NCBI GenBank assembly: GCA_032054765.1 | Contig: DAMBSC010000007.1 | Coordinates: forward strand, 228,082-292,081 | Length of the DNA stretch: 64,000 nucleotides | Direction of reading: 5' to 3' | Source: DFXE01 sp032054765 | GTDB lineage: Bacteria; Bacteroidota; Bacteroidia; Bacteroidales; Tannerellaceae | Shown here: in pieces, positions 52,837-61,138 of the stretch | How positions within the stretch are numbered: position 1 is the first letter of the stretch | How the letters are laid out: every line of letters starts with the position of its first letter | The notes under the pieces: generated by a model | Databases searched by the model: none | What the model saw: only the letters and a program-made list of their open reading frames with translations | Told to the model about the DNA's origin: nothing | Made by a program: the position numbers and the translations under genes

Positions 52837-53829
52837 TTACTCACAGGCACTTTCTAAATCCTTTAAGGAACTTCTATATCTTACACAGGAACTATATTTT
52901 TCTGTGTAATTAACGGTTGATCTATTAAGTATTAATAAAATACTTTCCAAATCTTGCGGGTAGGAAATTTCATTTTCATTTATAATAAATAATTCTCCCA
53001 CATTTTCAGTATCAGAACATAATTGTGGAATTGGAGCACAAACCATCTGATATTTTTTATTTTCTTCCTCAAAATTATGAATGGAAAGTCTGTTATTGTT
53101 TTTTGTTCTATTTAAGCAGGTCTGAATTTCAAATTGTGCTCCCGTCAAAGCTTTTTCACCAATTAGTTCTTCAGTGAAAAGATGATTAAGTTTCAAATCA
53201 TCTTTTAATAAATAGATTATATCAGTCTCCAAAGCCTTATTTTCAAAAAGTATATTAATGTTAAAAAGGAATATGCCAACAACAAATTTTTTTTCAATAC
53301 GGCTGTTTAACAAAACATCGGTTCTTTCTAAAACTGGTTGCCACAATAATGTTAAACCGTCTTTTAAAGCATAATCACATATTAAATTATCATTCATAAC
53401 ATCTCCGTAGACACTGTTTTCTACTGCACAAGTTTGAGAATTGAGGCTTTGGATAGAATGGGAGATGAACTTATTTATAGTATTTTGCCTATCAAGTAAT
53501 TCGTTGACTTTTTCTAATTTATCAATAGCTTTTAACTCATCAACAATTTTGTTTGGGAACATTATTTGATTATAAATTTTGATTATAAGAATTATGACGT
53601 ATATAATGGAACATAAAATTAATGCATTTCTCCACATACTAACATTGATATTACTTGCTCCTATACTAATTAGGACTACTAATAATGCTTCAATAAATGT
53701 TACAAATACTAATACAATATTTGTAAATTTGATATACTTTGATAAATAAAAAAATTTGTCGCCCATCATTCTTATATATTTATACAAATTTACAAAATTA
53801 TATGAACTGCCACTCCCTATTTGAATCAT
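52837..53829 (-). CDS. Two-helix membrane protein with possible GAF-like C-terminus (third gene of candidate defence operon)
   Basis: I take the start at ATG 53829 (MIQIGSGSSYN), giving about 330 aa; the open frame begins earlier with a TTG overlapping the upstream gene, and ATG 53769 is also possible. Two transmembrane helices lie near 32-57 and 66-90, followed by a coiled-coil-like segment. The C-terminal part (about 200-320) has a GAF-like pattern ending in VCAPIPQLCSDTENVGELFI. Membrane effectors of this layout occur in defence operons; here it is inference. Confidence 0.65.
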   Translation of the reverse strand: MIQIGSGSSYNFVNLYKYIRMMGDKFFYLSKYIKFTNIVLVFVTFIEALLVVLISIGASNINVSMWRNALILCSIIYVIILIIKIYNQIMFPNKIVDELKAIDKLEKVNELLDRQNTINKFISHSIQSLNSQTCAVENSVYGDVMNDNLICDYALKDGLTLLWQPVLERTDVLLNSRIEKKFVVGIFLFNINILFENKALETDIIYLLKDDLKLNHLFTEELIGEKALTGAQFEIQTCLNRTKNNNRLSIHNFEEENKKYQMVCAPIPQLCSDTENVGELFIINENEISYPQDLESILLILNRSTVNYTEKYSSCVRYRSSLKDLESACE

Positions 53830-53890
53830 AATATTAAAATATATAGGGTTCAATGTTCGATAATCATATTTACAGAACGTAAGATTTGCA

Positions 53891-54469
53891 TCATCCCAAC
53901 TGTGCAATCACAGGTTTAAGAAAATGCTCTTTAAATGACTGGCAACAGTCTTTAATTTTTTCTTCCGATACATTTTCATCAATAGCAAACTCAATGTAAA
54001 CACTGTCTTCCGTTTCTCCATATATCCACTTGCTTGAGATAGACTGTTCTATGTTCTCCCTCATCGACTTTGATAAGACATTTGTTTCAGGGGATTCAAA
54101 AAGTTGGAAATACATAACGTTTTGCTCAACATTTGACACATAACCAAATTCTATTTCAAAGGAGTGGTCTATCCGTTTCGCTTTAGCTTTAATAACTATC
54201 TTGTACCGTATTTGTAAATCAGGCGTTAATTCCACCAAGTATTTTCTTTTATAATCTCCTTCATCACCAAAAGCATAGATGATACCATTATTATATTCTT
54301 CATTCATCGAGTAACTTTTGGCAGGAATCAATTTCTTTGTAAAAATTCTTAGGTCTTCATAAAGAGGGTTGAAAATTTCTTGCAATTTGTTTACACTGTT
54401 AGAAATGGCATCTAATATCATAGGCATATTTTCCAAACATTTAATGTTTAGGATTGTTAAGTCTTTCAT
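53891..54469 (-). CDS. Hypothetical protein, second gene of candidate defence operon
   Basis: The 192-aa protein has an N-terminal helical segment and a beta-rich middle; no family is recognised. It overlaps the upstream nuclease gene by four bases (ATGA), which indicates translational coupling and probably physical association. Soluble, no signal peptide. Confidence 0.7.
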   Translation of the reverse strand: MKDLTILNIKCLENMPMILDAISNSVNKLQEIFNPLYEDLRIFTKKLIPAKSYSMNEEYNNGIIYAFGDEGDYKRKYLVELTPDLQIRYKIVIKAKAKRIDHSFEIEFGYVSNVEQNVMYFQLFESPETNVLSKSMRENIEQSISSKWIYGETEDSVYIEFAIDENVSEEKIKDCCQSFKEHFLKPVIAQLG

Positions 54470-55323
54470 TGCAATAAAGTTTTAAATATACGTTTATAAA
54501 ATAAAAGAGCATTATATAGTGAAATCTTAGCATAGTCATTGATTTGCTCATTAGGAAACAATAATGAGAAAAGAGATTTCAGATAATCCCTCACTATCTC
54601 GTCTTTGGTATAATAAGGGAAAAGCGAGCGGAATACCTGATAATAATCGGCATATTTCCAAGGCTGATTACAAAAGCCCTCATTATCCTTATGGCTAAGC
54701 AAAATATAAATCCGTGAAAAATCTTTGAATCCTTTTTTGTCATCACAATACTGTTGATAACAATCAAGCTGTGTCCGATTCCGTTTCGTATCAGTCGAAA
54801 CAGAACTGTTTATTTTATTCTCAAGAACAATACACCATTTGTTTAGGAAATCTGTTATAAGTAAGTCTATCCGCTTCTTGTTAAGACTCCTTTTTGCCGC
54901 TTTTAGAATTACGTGCTCTTCTTTTATCTCATAACACCGGCTTAATATGGAGCTACTTAATTGTTCTTTATTTGGAAAATTTTCAAGGGACAGAATAAAA
55001 TCGGATAGTGCCTTTGCTGCATAATCAGAATTTCTCCAGTCCCATAGATGTTTCAGAAATAAGGAATGATATGTTTCATTGGATTGTTTCTTTATTATTT
55101 GTAATGAGGATTTCTCATTTAAGAAAGAATACTTCTTAATAAATGGAGTAATATATTTTGAGTAATAATTTTGCTGCTCTTTTTGGTACACATTCTTCAA
55201 TTCATCACAAAACAAACAGAACTTCTTTTCTGCTGTAATTTGATTTTGTTGTTTTTCTTCCTTTTCTATCTGGTAGAGGAAGTGTAGTTCTTTAATAAAT
55301 GATGTAAATGTAGTGTCTATCAT
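54466..55323 (-). CDS. PD-(D/E)XK nuclease-like protein, first gene of candidate defence operon
   Basis: The 285-aa protein carries a PD-(D/E)XK core near residues 150-190: Asp153 in KKRIDLLI, then CIVLENKINSS with Glu168 and Lys170, then Gln185 in RTQLDCYQQY. The order matches the PDDEXK_4 type of nuclease, frequently found in phage-defence loci. The N-terminal 140 residues are helical. Structured RNA copy 3 lies 6 bp upstream of the start codon and a perfect promoter further upstream. Confidence 0.75.
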   Translation of the reverse strand: MIDTTFTSFIKELHFLYQIEKEEKQQNQITAEKKFCLFCDELKNVYQKEQQNYYSKYITPFIKKYSFLNEKSSLQIIKKQSNETYHSLFLKHLWDWRNSDYAAKALSDFILSLENFPNKEQLSSSILSRCYEIKEEHVILKAAKRSLNKKRIDLLITDFLNKWCIVLENKINSSVSTDTKRNRTQLDCYQQYCDDKKGFKDFSRIYILLSHKDNEGFCNQPWKYADYYQVFRSLFPYYTKDEIVRDYLKSLFSLLFPNEQINDYAKISLYNALLFYKRIFKTLLQ

Positions 55324-55328
55324 ATAAA

Positions 55329-55488
55329 ACGTGAGCTAAACTACATTCGCTATTGAGGTATCGGCAAACACCATGTCATCAAATGAGTAAAGCCCACGTT
55401 ATAAAACGTAGGCACTAACACTTTACTCTTGATGACTACTTCAATTTTTGCCGAATTTCAATAGCAAGAATAAAAGCTAATGCTTTTA
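55329..55488 (-). ncRNA. Structured RNA/hairpin family, copy 3
   Basis: On the minus strand: hairpin TAAAAGC-ATTA-GCTTTTA (55488-55471), then stems GCTATTGA with TCAATAGC (55465-55458, 55356-55349), TCGGCAAA with TTTGCCGA (55454-55447, 55368-55361), GTCATCAA with TTGATGAC (55436-55429, 55382-55375), GAGTAAAG with CTTTACTC (55428-55421, 55392-55385) and AACGT with ACGTT at the tip. Loops GGTG and TACC match the other copies. The apical ACGTGGGC (55399-55392) can pair with GCTCACGT (55336-55329), 5 nt before the start codon of the nuclease gene. Confidence 0.85.
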
Positions 55489-55545
55489 ATCAATATGTGG
55501 AAATTAATATTCCTGTTTCGTATCGCTTAATTTTAGTTGTTTGTA

Positions 55546-55575
55546 CAAAGTTAATGAAAAGGTATGATAGGGCAA
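55546..55575 (-). promoter_or_regulatory. Promoter for structured RNA copy 3 and the defence-like operon
   Basis: On the minus strand TTG (55575-55573), 19 nt, then TAACTTTG (55553-55546): an exact match to the Bacteroidetes consensus. The transcript would begin near 55539, about 75 nt before the first long stem, and continue through the RNA into the nuclease gene. Confidence 0.78.
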
Positions 55576-56800
55576 TTAAAAAAGGCTGGTTCTTGCAAAA
55601 CCTTTTCTAATCTAACCGATATACCCGCACCCACTCCAAATCTAAAATCAATTTAAGGGGTACCCCTTGCCGTGTTCGAGCAGAGTAGTTGAGCAGACCT
55701 ATCTACGCTAATCTAAATCTAAAAAAATCCAACGCCAAAAATCTACGCCAAGCCAATCTAAAATAAAATTAAAAATAACGCCAGTAATAATATTCTTATC
55801 CACATGTAATAATACAATACTCTTAATACTATTGCTCCACGCATACACTTTTGCTCACTATGCACAGTAAATAAGCAGTTTTACCCTATCTTGTGATGTT
55901 TCCTACTATATATTGCATTATTGCAAGTACTTATTGTATATTTTTCTCTTTTTATTTCTAATTTCACGCTACGCTTCATTCCCCACTACACAGGGATTAT
56001 TTTATAAATCTATTTGATGTTTTCCCCGGTTATTTTTTACACCTATTTTACTTAGTTATTGTAAAGTTTTCTAATTATTAATGTTAGCTTGAGGCTACGG
56101 ATATACTCCTACGCTGGTTGCTGCATACACATCTGCATGTATTCTACACACACGAAGCCTCACTACTAAGGCTATATCTTGGTGCGCTATCTTTTTGCAG
56201 TCTGTCTACCTTACCCAAGTAGTAGGTTTGTATACCCAACCATGAGGTTTATACACATAACAACACCCTCAGTGTATTACTAATAGATATACTTATATAT
56301 AGAATAACAAACATAACATTAGCCGCGAATCTGGTATCTTTATTTATGTATTGTTGTGTGCTTTTATTTACAACCGCCTTTTTAGTGTGTTTTCTCAAGG
56401 GTTGTAGTACAACCCTATTAGTGGAAAGTATATATTATTATACCTATGTAGTGAGATATTATATATGTTTTTATTTGTATGTAAATTTTCCGACATATAA
56501 AGTGGGAAATATCTATGTTTTAAAATTGAAAAAATAGGATTGTACTGGTTTCTGCACCTATGGATATAAAAATAGGTAGAGTCGCTTTTCACAAGTAACC
56601 CTACCTTTATAACCAATAAATAACATTAGATATAGTGTCTTTAGTTAGACTATATGTTATTTGTCTATTTCAAAATAGAGAAGCGGTCCGTGTATATTTT
56701 TGTCAGTTTACTCCAATGGTCATATTCCTACATTAGTTGCACAAAAAAGGAACGCTATCGAGTAACGCTCCTTAAAATATTATAAGTAAGAAGAATGCCA
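55576..56800. other. Long intergenic region with short repeats
   Basis: About 1.2 kb without a convincing gene. AATCTA is present six times between 55609 and 55760. A perfect 14-bp palindrome AAGGGGTACCCCTT lies at 55655-55668. Short inverted repeats occur further on: TGAGGCT/AGCCTCA (56090-56096, 56156-56162) and AATAACAT/GTTATT around 56620-56660. A replication origin or regulatory RNA is possible; nothing is diagnostic. The open frame 56346-56537 is not supported by composition or neighbours. Confidence 0.55.
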
Positions 56801-57064
56801 TCATTCTAAATCAATACCTTTCTGACTATAAGTTTTTACCAAATACTGTTCTATAAGTTTCTCTGCCCGATCTCGCATATAAGAACTGTAAGAATTTTCT
56901 TTGATAAAATTCACAATGTCTTCTGCCCTATATAGAATGTTTTTTCGACTAATTATATAACAGTTGAGTCTCCTCTCTGTACGGTAGTTATATAATGTTC
57001 GTTTGCTTACTTGTAATATACAAGCAACGGCTGTTGAATTTAAAAATAAATTAGACGTATCCAT
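56801..57064 (-). CDS. Excisionase-like helix-turn-helix protein
   Basis: The 87-aa protein has a MerR/Xis-type winged HTH (STAVACILQVSKRTLYNYR, 11-29, followed by the wing containing NILYRAEDIVNFIKE). It is placed 2 bp after the integrase stop on the same strand. That pairing and size fit a recombination directionality factor. Confidence 0.8.
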   Translation of the reverse strand: MDTSNLFLNSTAVACILQVSKRTLYNYRTERRLNCYIISRKNILYRAEDIVNFIKENSYSSYMRDRAEKLIEQYLVKTYSQKGIDLE

Positions 57065-57066
57065 AT

Positions 57067-58299
57067 TTATAAATTATTTAATGAATTAATAGCTTCTTGT
57101 TTCTTGTTTGATACTACTTTTGCGTAAATTTGAGTTACCCGCACATCACTATGCCCGAGTAAATCTCTTATTACCATTATATTTATATCCTTTGAAACCA
57201 ATAAAGTTCCGAACGTATGTCGCCCAACATGAGTGGACAACGTTTTATTGATGTCAGCCTTTTTTGCTATTTGTTTGAGTTGTTTATTAATTATTGCCGT
57301 TGCAGAACTAATTGCATTTAGTGTATCTTGGGCTGAAACTTTTTCTACATCCACTTTTAAAATATTAAAAACATAGCTATCTGGCTGAACTTGCTTACCT
57401 ACTTCATTTAGCACATTTCTCCTTTTATCTAAAATAGCCTTAACTACATCAGTCTGCGGTATGGAAAATATTTTCTTTGTTTTTCTCATACATATATTTA
57501 TTTCTGAATCTGTAACATTTTTCCATTTTAAAGTAAGAATGTCAGAAATACGTATACCCGAAAAACATTCAAACAGGAAAATATCTTTAGCATCATACAA
57601 CGGACTCCGTAATCTTAGTCTCATTTTAGATATTTTACTAACTTCTTCTGCATTTAAAAAAGTTCGCAAGGTTTGTTCTCGTTTAAATTTGAACTTTTTG
57701 AATGGAAAATCAGCTTCGTTCAAATTATAATTCTGGTAAATATCACGTAGCAATTTTGCTATAGCTTTCATATTTACAGTAACCGTATTCCTGTTATTAC
57801 CTAATCGGTTTAACAAGTAGTTCTCGTATTGTCTGATAAATTCGGCATTTATTCTTCCAATCGGCAATGTTTCAGATTTCACATAATTACGTAGCTTCCA
57901 TATAACCGATTTTGTCTTTTTATATGTGGCATATTGCCCTTTCTCATTTAATTGTTTGATATATTTATCTGCGTACTCAAATAAATCAAAGGATGTCCTA
58001 TTATTTATCTTGTTTCGTATTGTGGAGGTATTAACGGCACTATCAACTAAACCCAAAAGATATATCTCCTGTTCTATCGCTACCTTTCGATTGCTAATTT
58101 GTATGTTTAAATCATCGGCATTAGGGTGTTGTTTTTTAACACATTGTCTTTTCTCATCCCAGTATTCAGGGCTTACATGTGCTATTGTTTTATACGTTGA
58201 TTCCCTATTTTTAGTTATTCTTAAACAAATAGGTACTTCATTAGTAGATTTAGATAATTTATCCAATCTAATTACGACTTTAAATTTTACTACACTCAT
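57067..58299 (-). CDS. Tyrosine recombinase, integrase of element 2
   Basis: The 410-aa protein has the long Bacteroidetes N-terminal arm domain and a full catalytic set: Arg I in FSGIRISDILTLKW, Lys in MRKTKKIF, box II in STHVGRHTFG, LLGHSDVRVTQIY with His and Tyr. It is near the right end, divergent from the att site, and followed by the Xis-like gene. It is the stronger candidate for integrating element 2, because its start faces the GGTAAAACATT repeats at 58353-58374. Confidence 0.92.
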   Translation of the reverse strand: MSVVKFKVVIRLDKLSKSTNEVPICLRITKNRESTYKTIAHVSPEYWDEKRQCVKKQHPNADDLNIQISNRKVAIEQEIYLLGLVDSAVNTSTIRNKINNRTSFDLFEYADKYIKQLNEKGQYATYKKTKSVIWKLRNYVKSETLPIGRINAEFIRQYENYLLNRLGNNRNTVTVNMKAIAKLLRDIYQNYNLNEADFPFKKFKFKREQTLRTFLNAEEVSKISKMRLRLRSPLYDAKDIFLFECFSGIRISDILTLKWKNVTDSEINICMRKTKKIFSIPQTDVVKAILDKRRNVLNEVGKQVQPDSYVFNILKVDVEKVSAQDTLNAISSATAIINKQLKQIAKKADINKTLSTHVGRHTFGTLLVSKDINIMVIRDLLGHSDVRVTQIYAKVVSNKKQEAINSLNNL

Positions 58300-58352
58300 G
58301 ACTTCTTTTTTTATTACTTATAACTACAATTATTATCTCCAGTCGTTAGGTG

Positions 58353-58374
58353 GGTAAAACATTGGTAAAACATT
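58353..58374 (+). repeat. Right terminal repeat of element 2
   Basis: Two tandem GGTAAAACATT (58353-58363, 58364-58374), identical to 49291-49312 and in the same orientation. Confidence 0.8.
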
Positions 58375-58511
58375 CCCCCACCCTTGTTAGTGAAAAAATA
58401 AAAAATAAATGAAAAATGCAAACCAGACATACTCACATAATGAATTGATATTCAAAAAAATAATTATGGTTAAAAAAATATAACGGAAAATAGAGGAAAC
58501 CTGTTTTAGAA

Positions 58512-58530
58512 CTGGTGGCACCACTTTTAA
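58512..58530 (+). other. attR of element 2 (partial tRNA-Phe end)
   Basis: CTGGTGGCACCACTTTTAA matches 49219-49237 exactly. Only the 3' end of the tRNA is present, so this is the outermost right junction with the chromosome. Confidence 0.85.
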
Positions 58531-58547
58531 GAAAAGCAAAATCACGT

Positions 58548-58583
58548 AAACCCCTGAATTTCAAAGAAGTTCAGGGGTTTTTC
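58548..58583 (+). terminator. Probable ancestral tRNA-Phe terminator
   Basis: CCCCTGAA (58551-58558) pairs with TTCAGGGG (58570-58577), followed by a T-run. Its distance from the tRNA end (about 20 bp) is what an uninterrupted locus would show. Confidence 0.75.
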
Positions 58584-58637
58584 ATTTCTAAGAAAACGCA
58601 AAAAAAGGTATCCTAAAGCATGTTTATCATTGCAAAT

Positions 58638-58675
58638 TCGGTGGCTTTTTTTGAGCCCCTGAAAAAAGCCACCGA
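58638..58675. repeat. 14-bp perfect inverted repeat before the third integrase
   Basis: TCGGTGGCTTTTTT (58638-58651) is the exact reverse complement of AAAAAAGCCACCGA (58662-58675), loop 10 nt. It could be a bidirectional terminator, or a boundary of the third mobile element. Confidence 0.75.
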
Positions 58676-58764
58676 TTATGTATTTTATTCACTGATTCAC
58701 AGTTATTTGCGTAGCAACAACTTGCATTCGATTTCATAGATTTGTAACACTAAAAAATGGGATT

Positions 58765-60000
58765 ATGAAGCAAGAAAAATTGAGCATTTTGTATTTTATT
58801 TTAAAAGGTAGAACTTTAAAATCGGGAGAAGCTCCGATTTTACTAAGAGTAACAGTTGGTGGAGATTATGATGAAGCTCGCATACAGCGGAGTGTACTTC
58901 CCTCCTTATGGGATCGGGCAAAAGGATGCTGCAAAGGAAAAAGTAGAGCATCTAATGAGTTAAATGAATACATTCGGGAATTGAATGTGAAACTTCTGAC
59001 TATCCATAAAGAGTTGGTTATAGAGGAAGCATATATCACACCTAATTTACTGCTAAAAAAACTATTCAGTCTGGAAGAGAAACGGACAGTACACCAATCA
59101 TTCCTTGAACACAATGACGAATGTCGCAGGCAGATTGGTATCAATTACGAGGCAGTCACTATAAACCGCTATGATAATTGTGCAAGAAGTCTAGCAGTAT
59201 TTATACAGCAAGAATTTGACAAGGAAGATATCTCTTTTGCAGAACTTAATGGGGCCCTTATCCGACGCTTTGAGGTATTTCTAAAGGTGGAGAAACAACT
59301 GTGTCAAAACACAGTCGTTCGTTATATGAAATGTTTTAAGAAGTTTGTGAATATGGCTCTTGCTAATGACTGGATAAAGAAAGATCCGTTTATCGGAATA
59401 AAGTTTAAGCAAGAAGAAACAAATCCGGTCTTCCTGACCAAAGAAGAGTTGGATTTATTAATAGCTAAAGAATTCTCGGTAGAACGTCTTACATTAGTAC
59501 GGGATTTATTTGTTTTCAGCTGTATGACCGGTTTGGCGTTCGTAGATGCTAAAGAGTTGAGACCGGAACACCTGTTTAGAGATAACGATGGTAATCTTTG
59601 GATTCGTAAGGGCCGTCATAAGATGAAAAGAAACCAAGCTAACTGTACCAGCAATGTTCCTTTATTGGAAACAGCACAGCAGATATTGGAGAGATACAAA
59701 GATCATCCTGTATGTATTCAAAATGGCCTCTGTCTTCCTGTATTAAGTAATCAGAAGATGAATTCATACCTGAAAGAAATCGCTGATTTCTGCGGGATAA
59801 CGAAGAATCTTACGACTCACGTGGCCCGCCATACTTTCGGAACCACAATTACTTTAGCCAATAAAGTTTCACTGGAAAATGTCTCTAAAATGTTGGGACA
59901 TAGTTCAACTCGCATGACCCAGCACTACGCACGTGTTCTCGACCAGAATATTCTGGAAGATATGATGAATGTGGAAAAACGGCTTGCCGCTAATGTTTAA
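58765..60000 (+). CDS. Tyrosine recombinase, third mobile element
   Basis: The 411-aa protein has the arm-binding, SAM-like and catalytic domains. The Arg I position reads MTGLAFVDAKEL (Arg replaced by Ala, as in many Bacteroides integrases), the Lys is in IRKGRHKMKRN, box II in THVARHTFG, LGHSSTRMTQHYARVL holds the His and Tyr. A -7-like box TAGATTTG is at 58737-58744. No partner att site is visible. Confidence 0.9.
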   Translation: MKQEKLSILYFILKGRTLKSGEAPILLRVTVGGDYDEARIQRSVLPSLWDRAKGCCKGKSRASNELNEYIRELNVKLLTIHKELVIEEAYITPNLLLKKLFSLEEKRTVHQSFLEHNDECRRQIGINYEAVTINRYDNCARSLAVFIQQEFDKEDISFAELNGALIRRFEVFLKVEKQLCQNTVVRYMKCFKKFVNMALANDWIKKDPFIGIKFKQEETNPVFLTKEELDLLIAKEFSVERLTLVRDLFVFSCMTGLAFVDAKELRPEHLFRDNDGNLWIRKGRHKMKRNQANCTSNVPLLETAQQILERYKDHPVCIQNGLCLPVLSNQKMNSYLKEIADFCGITKNLTTHVARHTFGTTITLANKVSLENVSKMLGHSSTRMTQHYARVLDQNILEDMMNVEKRLAANV

Positions 60001-60017
60001 CGCTAAATCTCAGAGTT

Positions 60018-60407
60018 ATGGAAAGAGGAAAATTAAATATAGAATTAATAACAAATACTCATCAAACAATAATATTTGAGCCTGTCAATGGTACAGTCTG
60101 GATGAACAAGAACGAATTGTGTGAATTATTTGCGATATATCTCCGTCAGTTGAACAGCTGTTTGGATGATATTTTCAAGGCCAATACATTCCATATCGAA
60201 GAAGTCTGCATGTATCACAGAATCGTAAAAAACAACAAAATATGCTATGATATTACCGATGTTAATCTGGAAATTATAATCGCTTTAGCCTTTCGCTTAG
60301 AATCCTTCAATGCAAGGGTTCTAAGGGATTGGTTTATGACGAAAGTCGTGAAGCCGGAGAATAATTACACATCTTTAGCAGATATACATTCCTATTCATT
60401 GAATTGA
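60018..60407 (+). CDS. RhuM-like N-terminal DNA-binding protein
   Basis: The 129-aa protein has VWMNKNELCELFAIYLRQL and FHIEEVCMYHRIV, similar to the N-terminal HTH region of RhuM/virulence-associated proteins and to short proteins next to Bacteroides integrases. It is 17 bp behind the integrase. Probably regulatory; the precise role is unknown. Confidence 0.65.
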   Translation: MERGKLNIELITNTHQTIIFEPVNGTVWMNKNELCELFAIYLRQLNSCLDDIFKANTFHIEEVCMYHRIVKNNKICYDITDVNLEIIIALAFRLESFNARVLRDWFMTKVVKPENNYTSLADIHSYSLN

Positions 60408-60427
60408 AACATCTATATTTGTATTAT

Positions 60428-61138
60428 ATGAGCTATTTCGAATACAATCAGGAAGAACTGGATGCCCTAAAATCCAGATGTAAAACGCTTGCCCGCTATA
60501 TAGATGAAATAGGGTTCATACAGCGGGGAGTTATCCCCAGCCTGTATGCGGCGTTGGTAAACAGTATCGTCGGACAGCAAATCAGTACCAAAGCGCAGAA
60601 AACGATCTGGCAACGAATGCAGGATAAATTCGGGGAGATCACCCCTGATAATATCATGCGGTACTCCGAAGAAGAAATACAATCCTGTGGTATCAGCATG
60701 AAGAAAGCAACCTATATAAAAGATGCTGCGGAAAAGGTATTGTCAAAGGAACTGGATTTGGAAGCACTGCATACCATGTCCAATGCAGAAGTATGCCGCC
60801 AGCTTTCGGGACTGAAAGGTATCGGGGTGTGGACAGCCGAGATGCTGATGATATTCTCTATGCAACGCAAAGATATATTCAGTTTTGACGATATAGCTAT
60901 ACTACGTGGACTAAGAATGGTTTACCGCCACCGGAAAATTACGCGGGAATTGTTTGAGAAATATCGCCGTAGGTTTTCGCCTTATGCAAGCATAGCTTCA
61001 CTTTACCTGTGGGAGATATCTGTCGGAACCTGTGGGTTGAAAGATTGTGCGCCTCTGACGGAAGCCCAAAAGAAAATAAAAAGGAAACAAAACTCCCGGA
61101 ATAAGAAAACCACCAAAGACAATCAGAAAAATGCTTAA
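60428..61138 (+). CDS. DNA-3-methyladenine glycosylase (AlkA-type, HhH-GPD)
   Basis: The 236-aa protein (start ATG 60428, MSYFEYNQEELDAL) has the HhH motif LKGIGVWTAEMLMIFSMQ followed by the GPD segment FSFDDIAILRGLR with the catalytic Asp. It excises alkylated bases. A basic tail (KKIKRKQNSRNKK) follows. It overlaps the next gene by 8 bp. Confidence 0.88.
   Translation: MSYFEYNQEELDALKSRCKTLARYIDEIGFIQRGVIPSLYAALVNSIVGQQISTKAQKTIWQRMQDKFGEITPDNIMRYSEEEIQSCGISMKKATYIKDAAEKVLSKELDLEALHTMSNAEVCRQLSGLKGIGVWTAEMLMIFSMQRKDIFSFDDIAILRGLRMVYRHRKITRELFEKYRRRFSPYASIASLYLWEISVGTCGLKDCAPLTEAQKKIKRKQNSRNKKTTKDNQKNA

Larger units (their letters stand above)
49231..58530. mobile_element. Integrative element 2, adjacent to element 1
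   Basis: The element is bounded by 19-bp direct repeats (49219-49237 and 58512-58530) and by tandem 11-bp GGTAAAACATT repeats in the same orientation at each end (49291-49312, 58353-58374). It carries two integrases, one at each end, an excisionase-like gene, proteases and a candidate defence operon. No transfer genes are visible. Excision of both elements would rejoin tRNA-Phe to the terminator at 58548. Confidence 0.82.

Noticed and set aside
41617..55488. Integron attC sites as identity of the three hairpins
   Set aside because: The GTTRRRY/RYYYAAC boxes are absent and no integron-type integrase is present; only the general hairpin logic is similar.
41617..55488. Retron non-coding RNA as identity of the three hairpins
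   Set aside because: No reverse transcriptase gene is found anywhere in the window.
56346..56537. 63-codon open frame in the long intergenic region
   Set aside because: Low-complexity AT-rich sequence, no promoter, no family, stop codons in close context; treated as chance.
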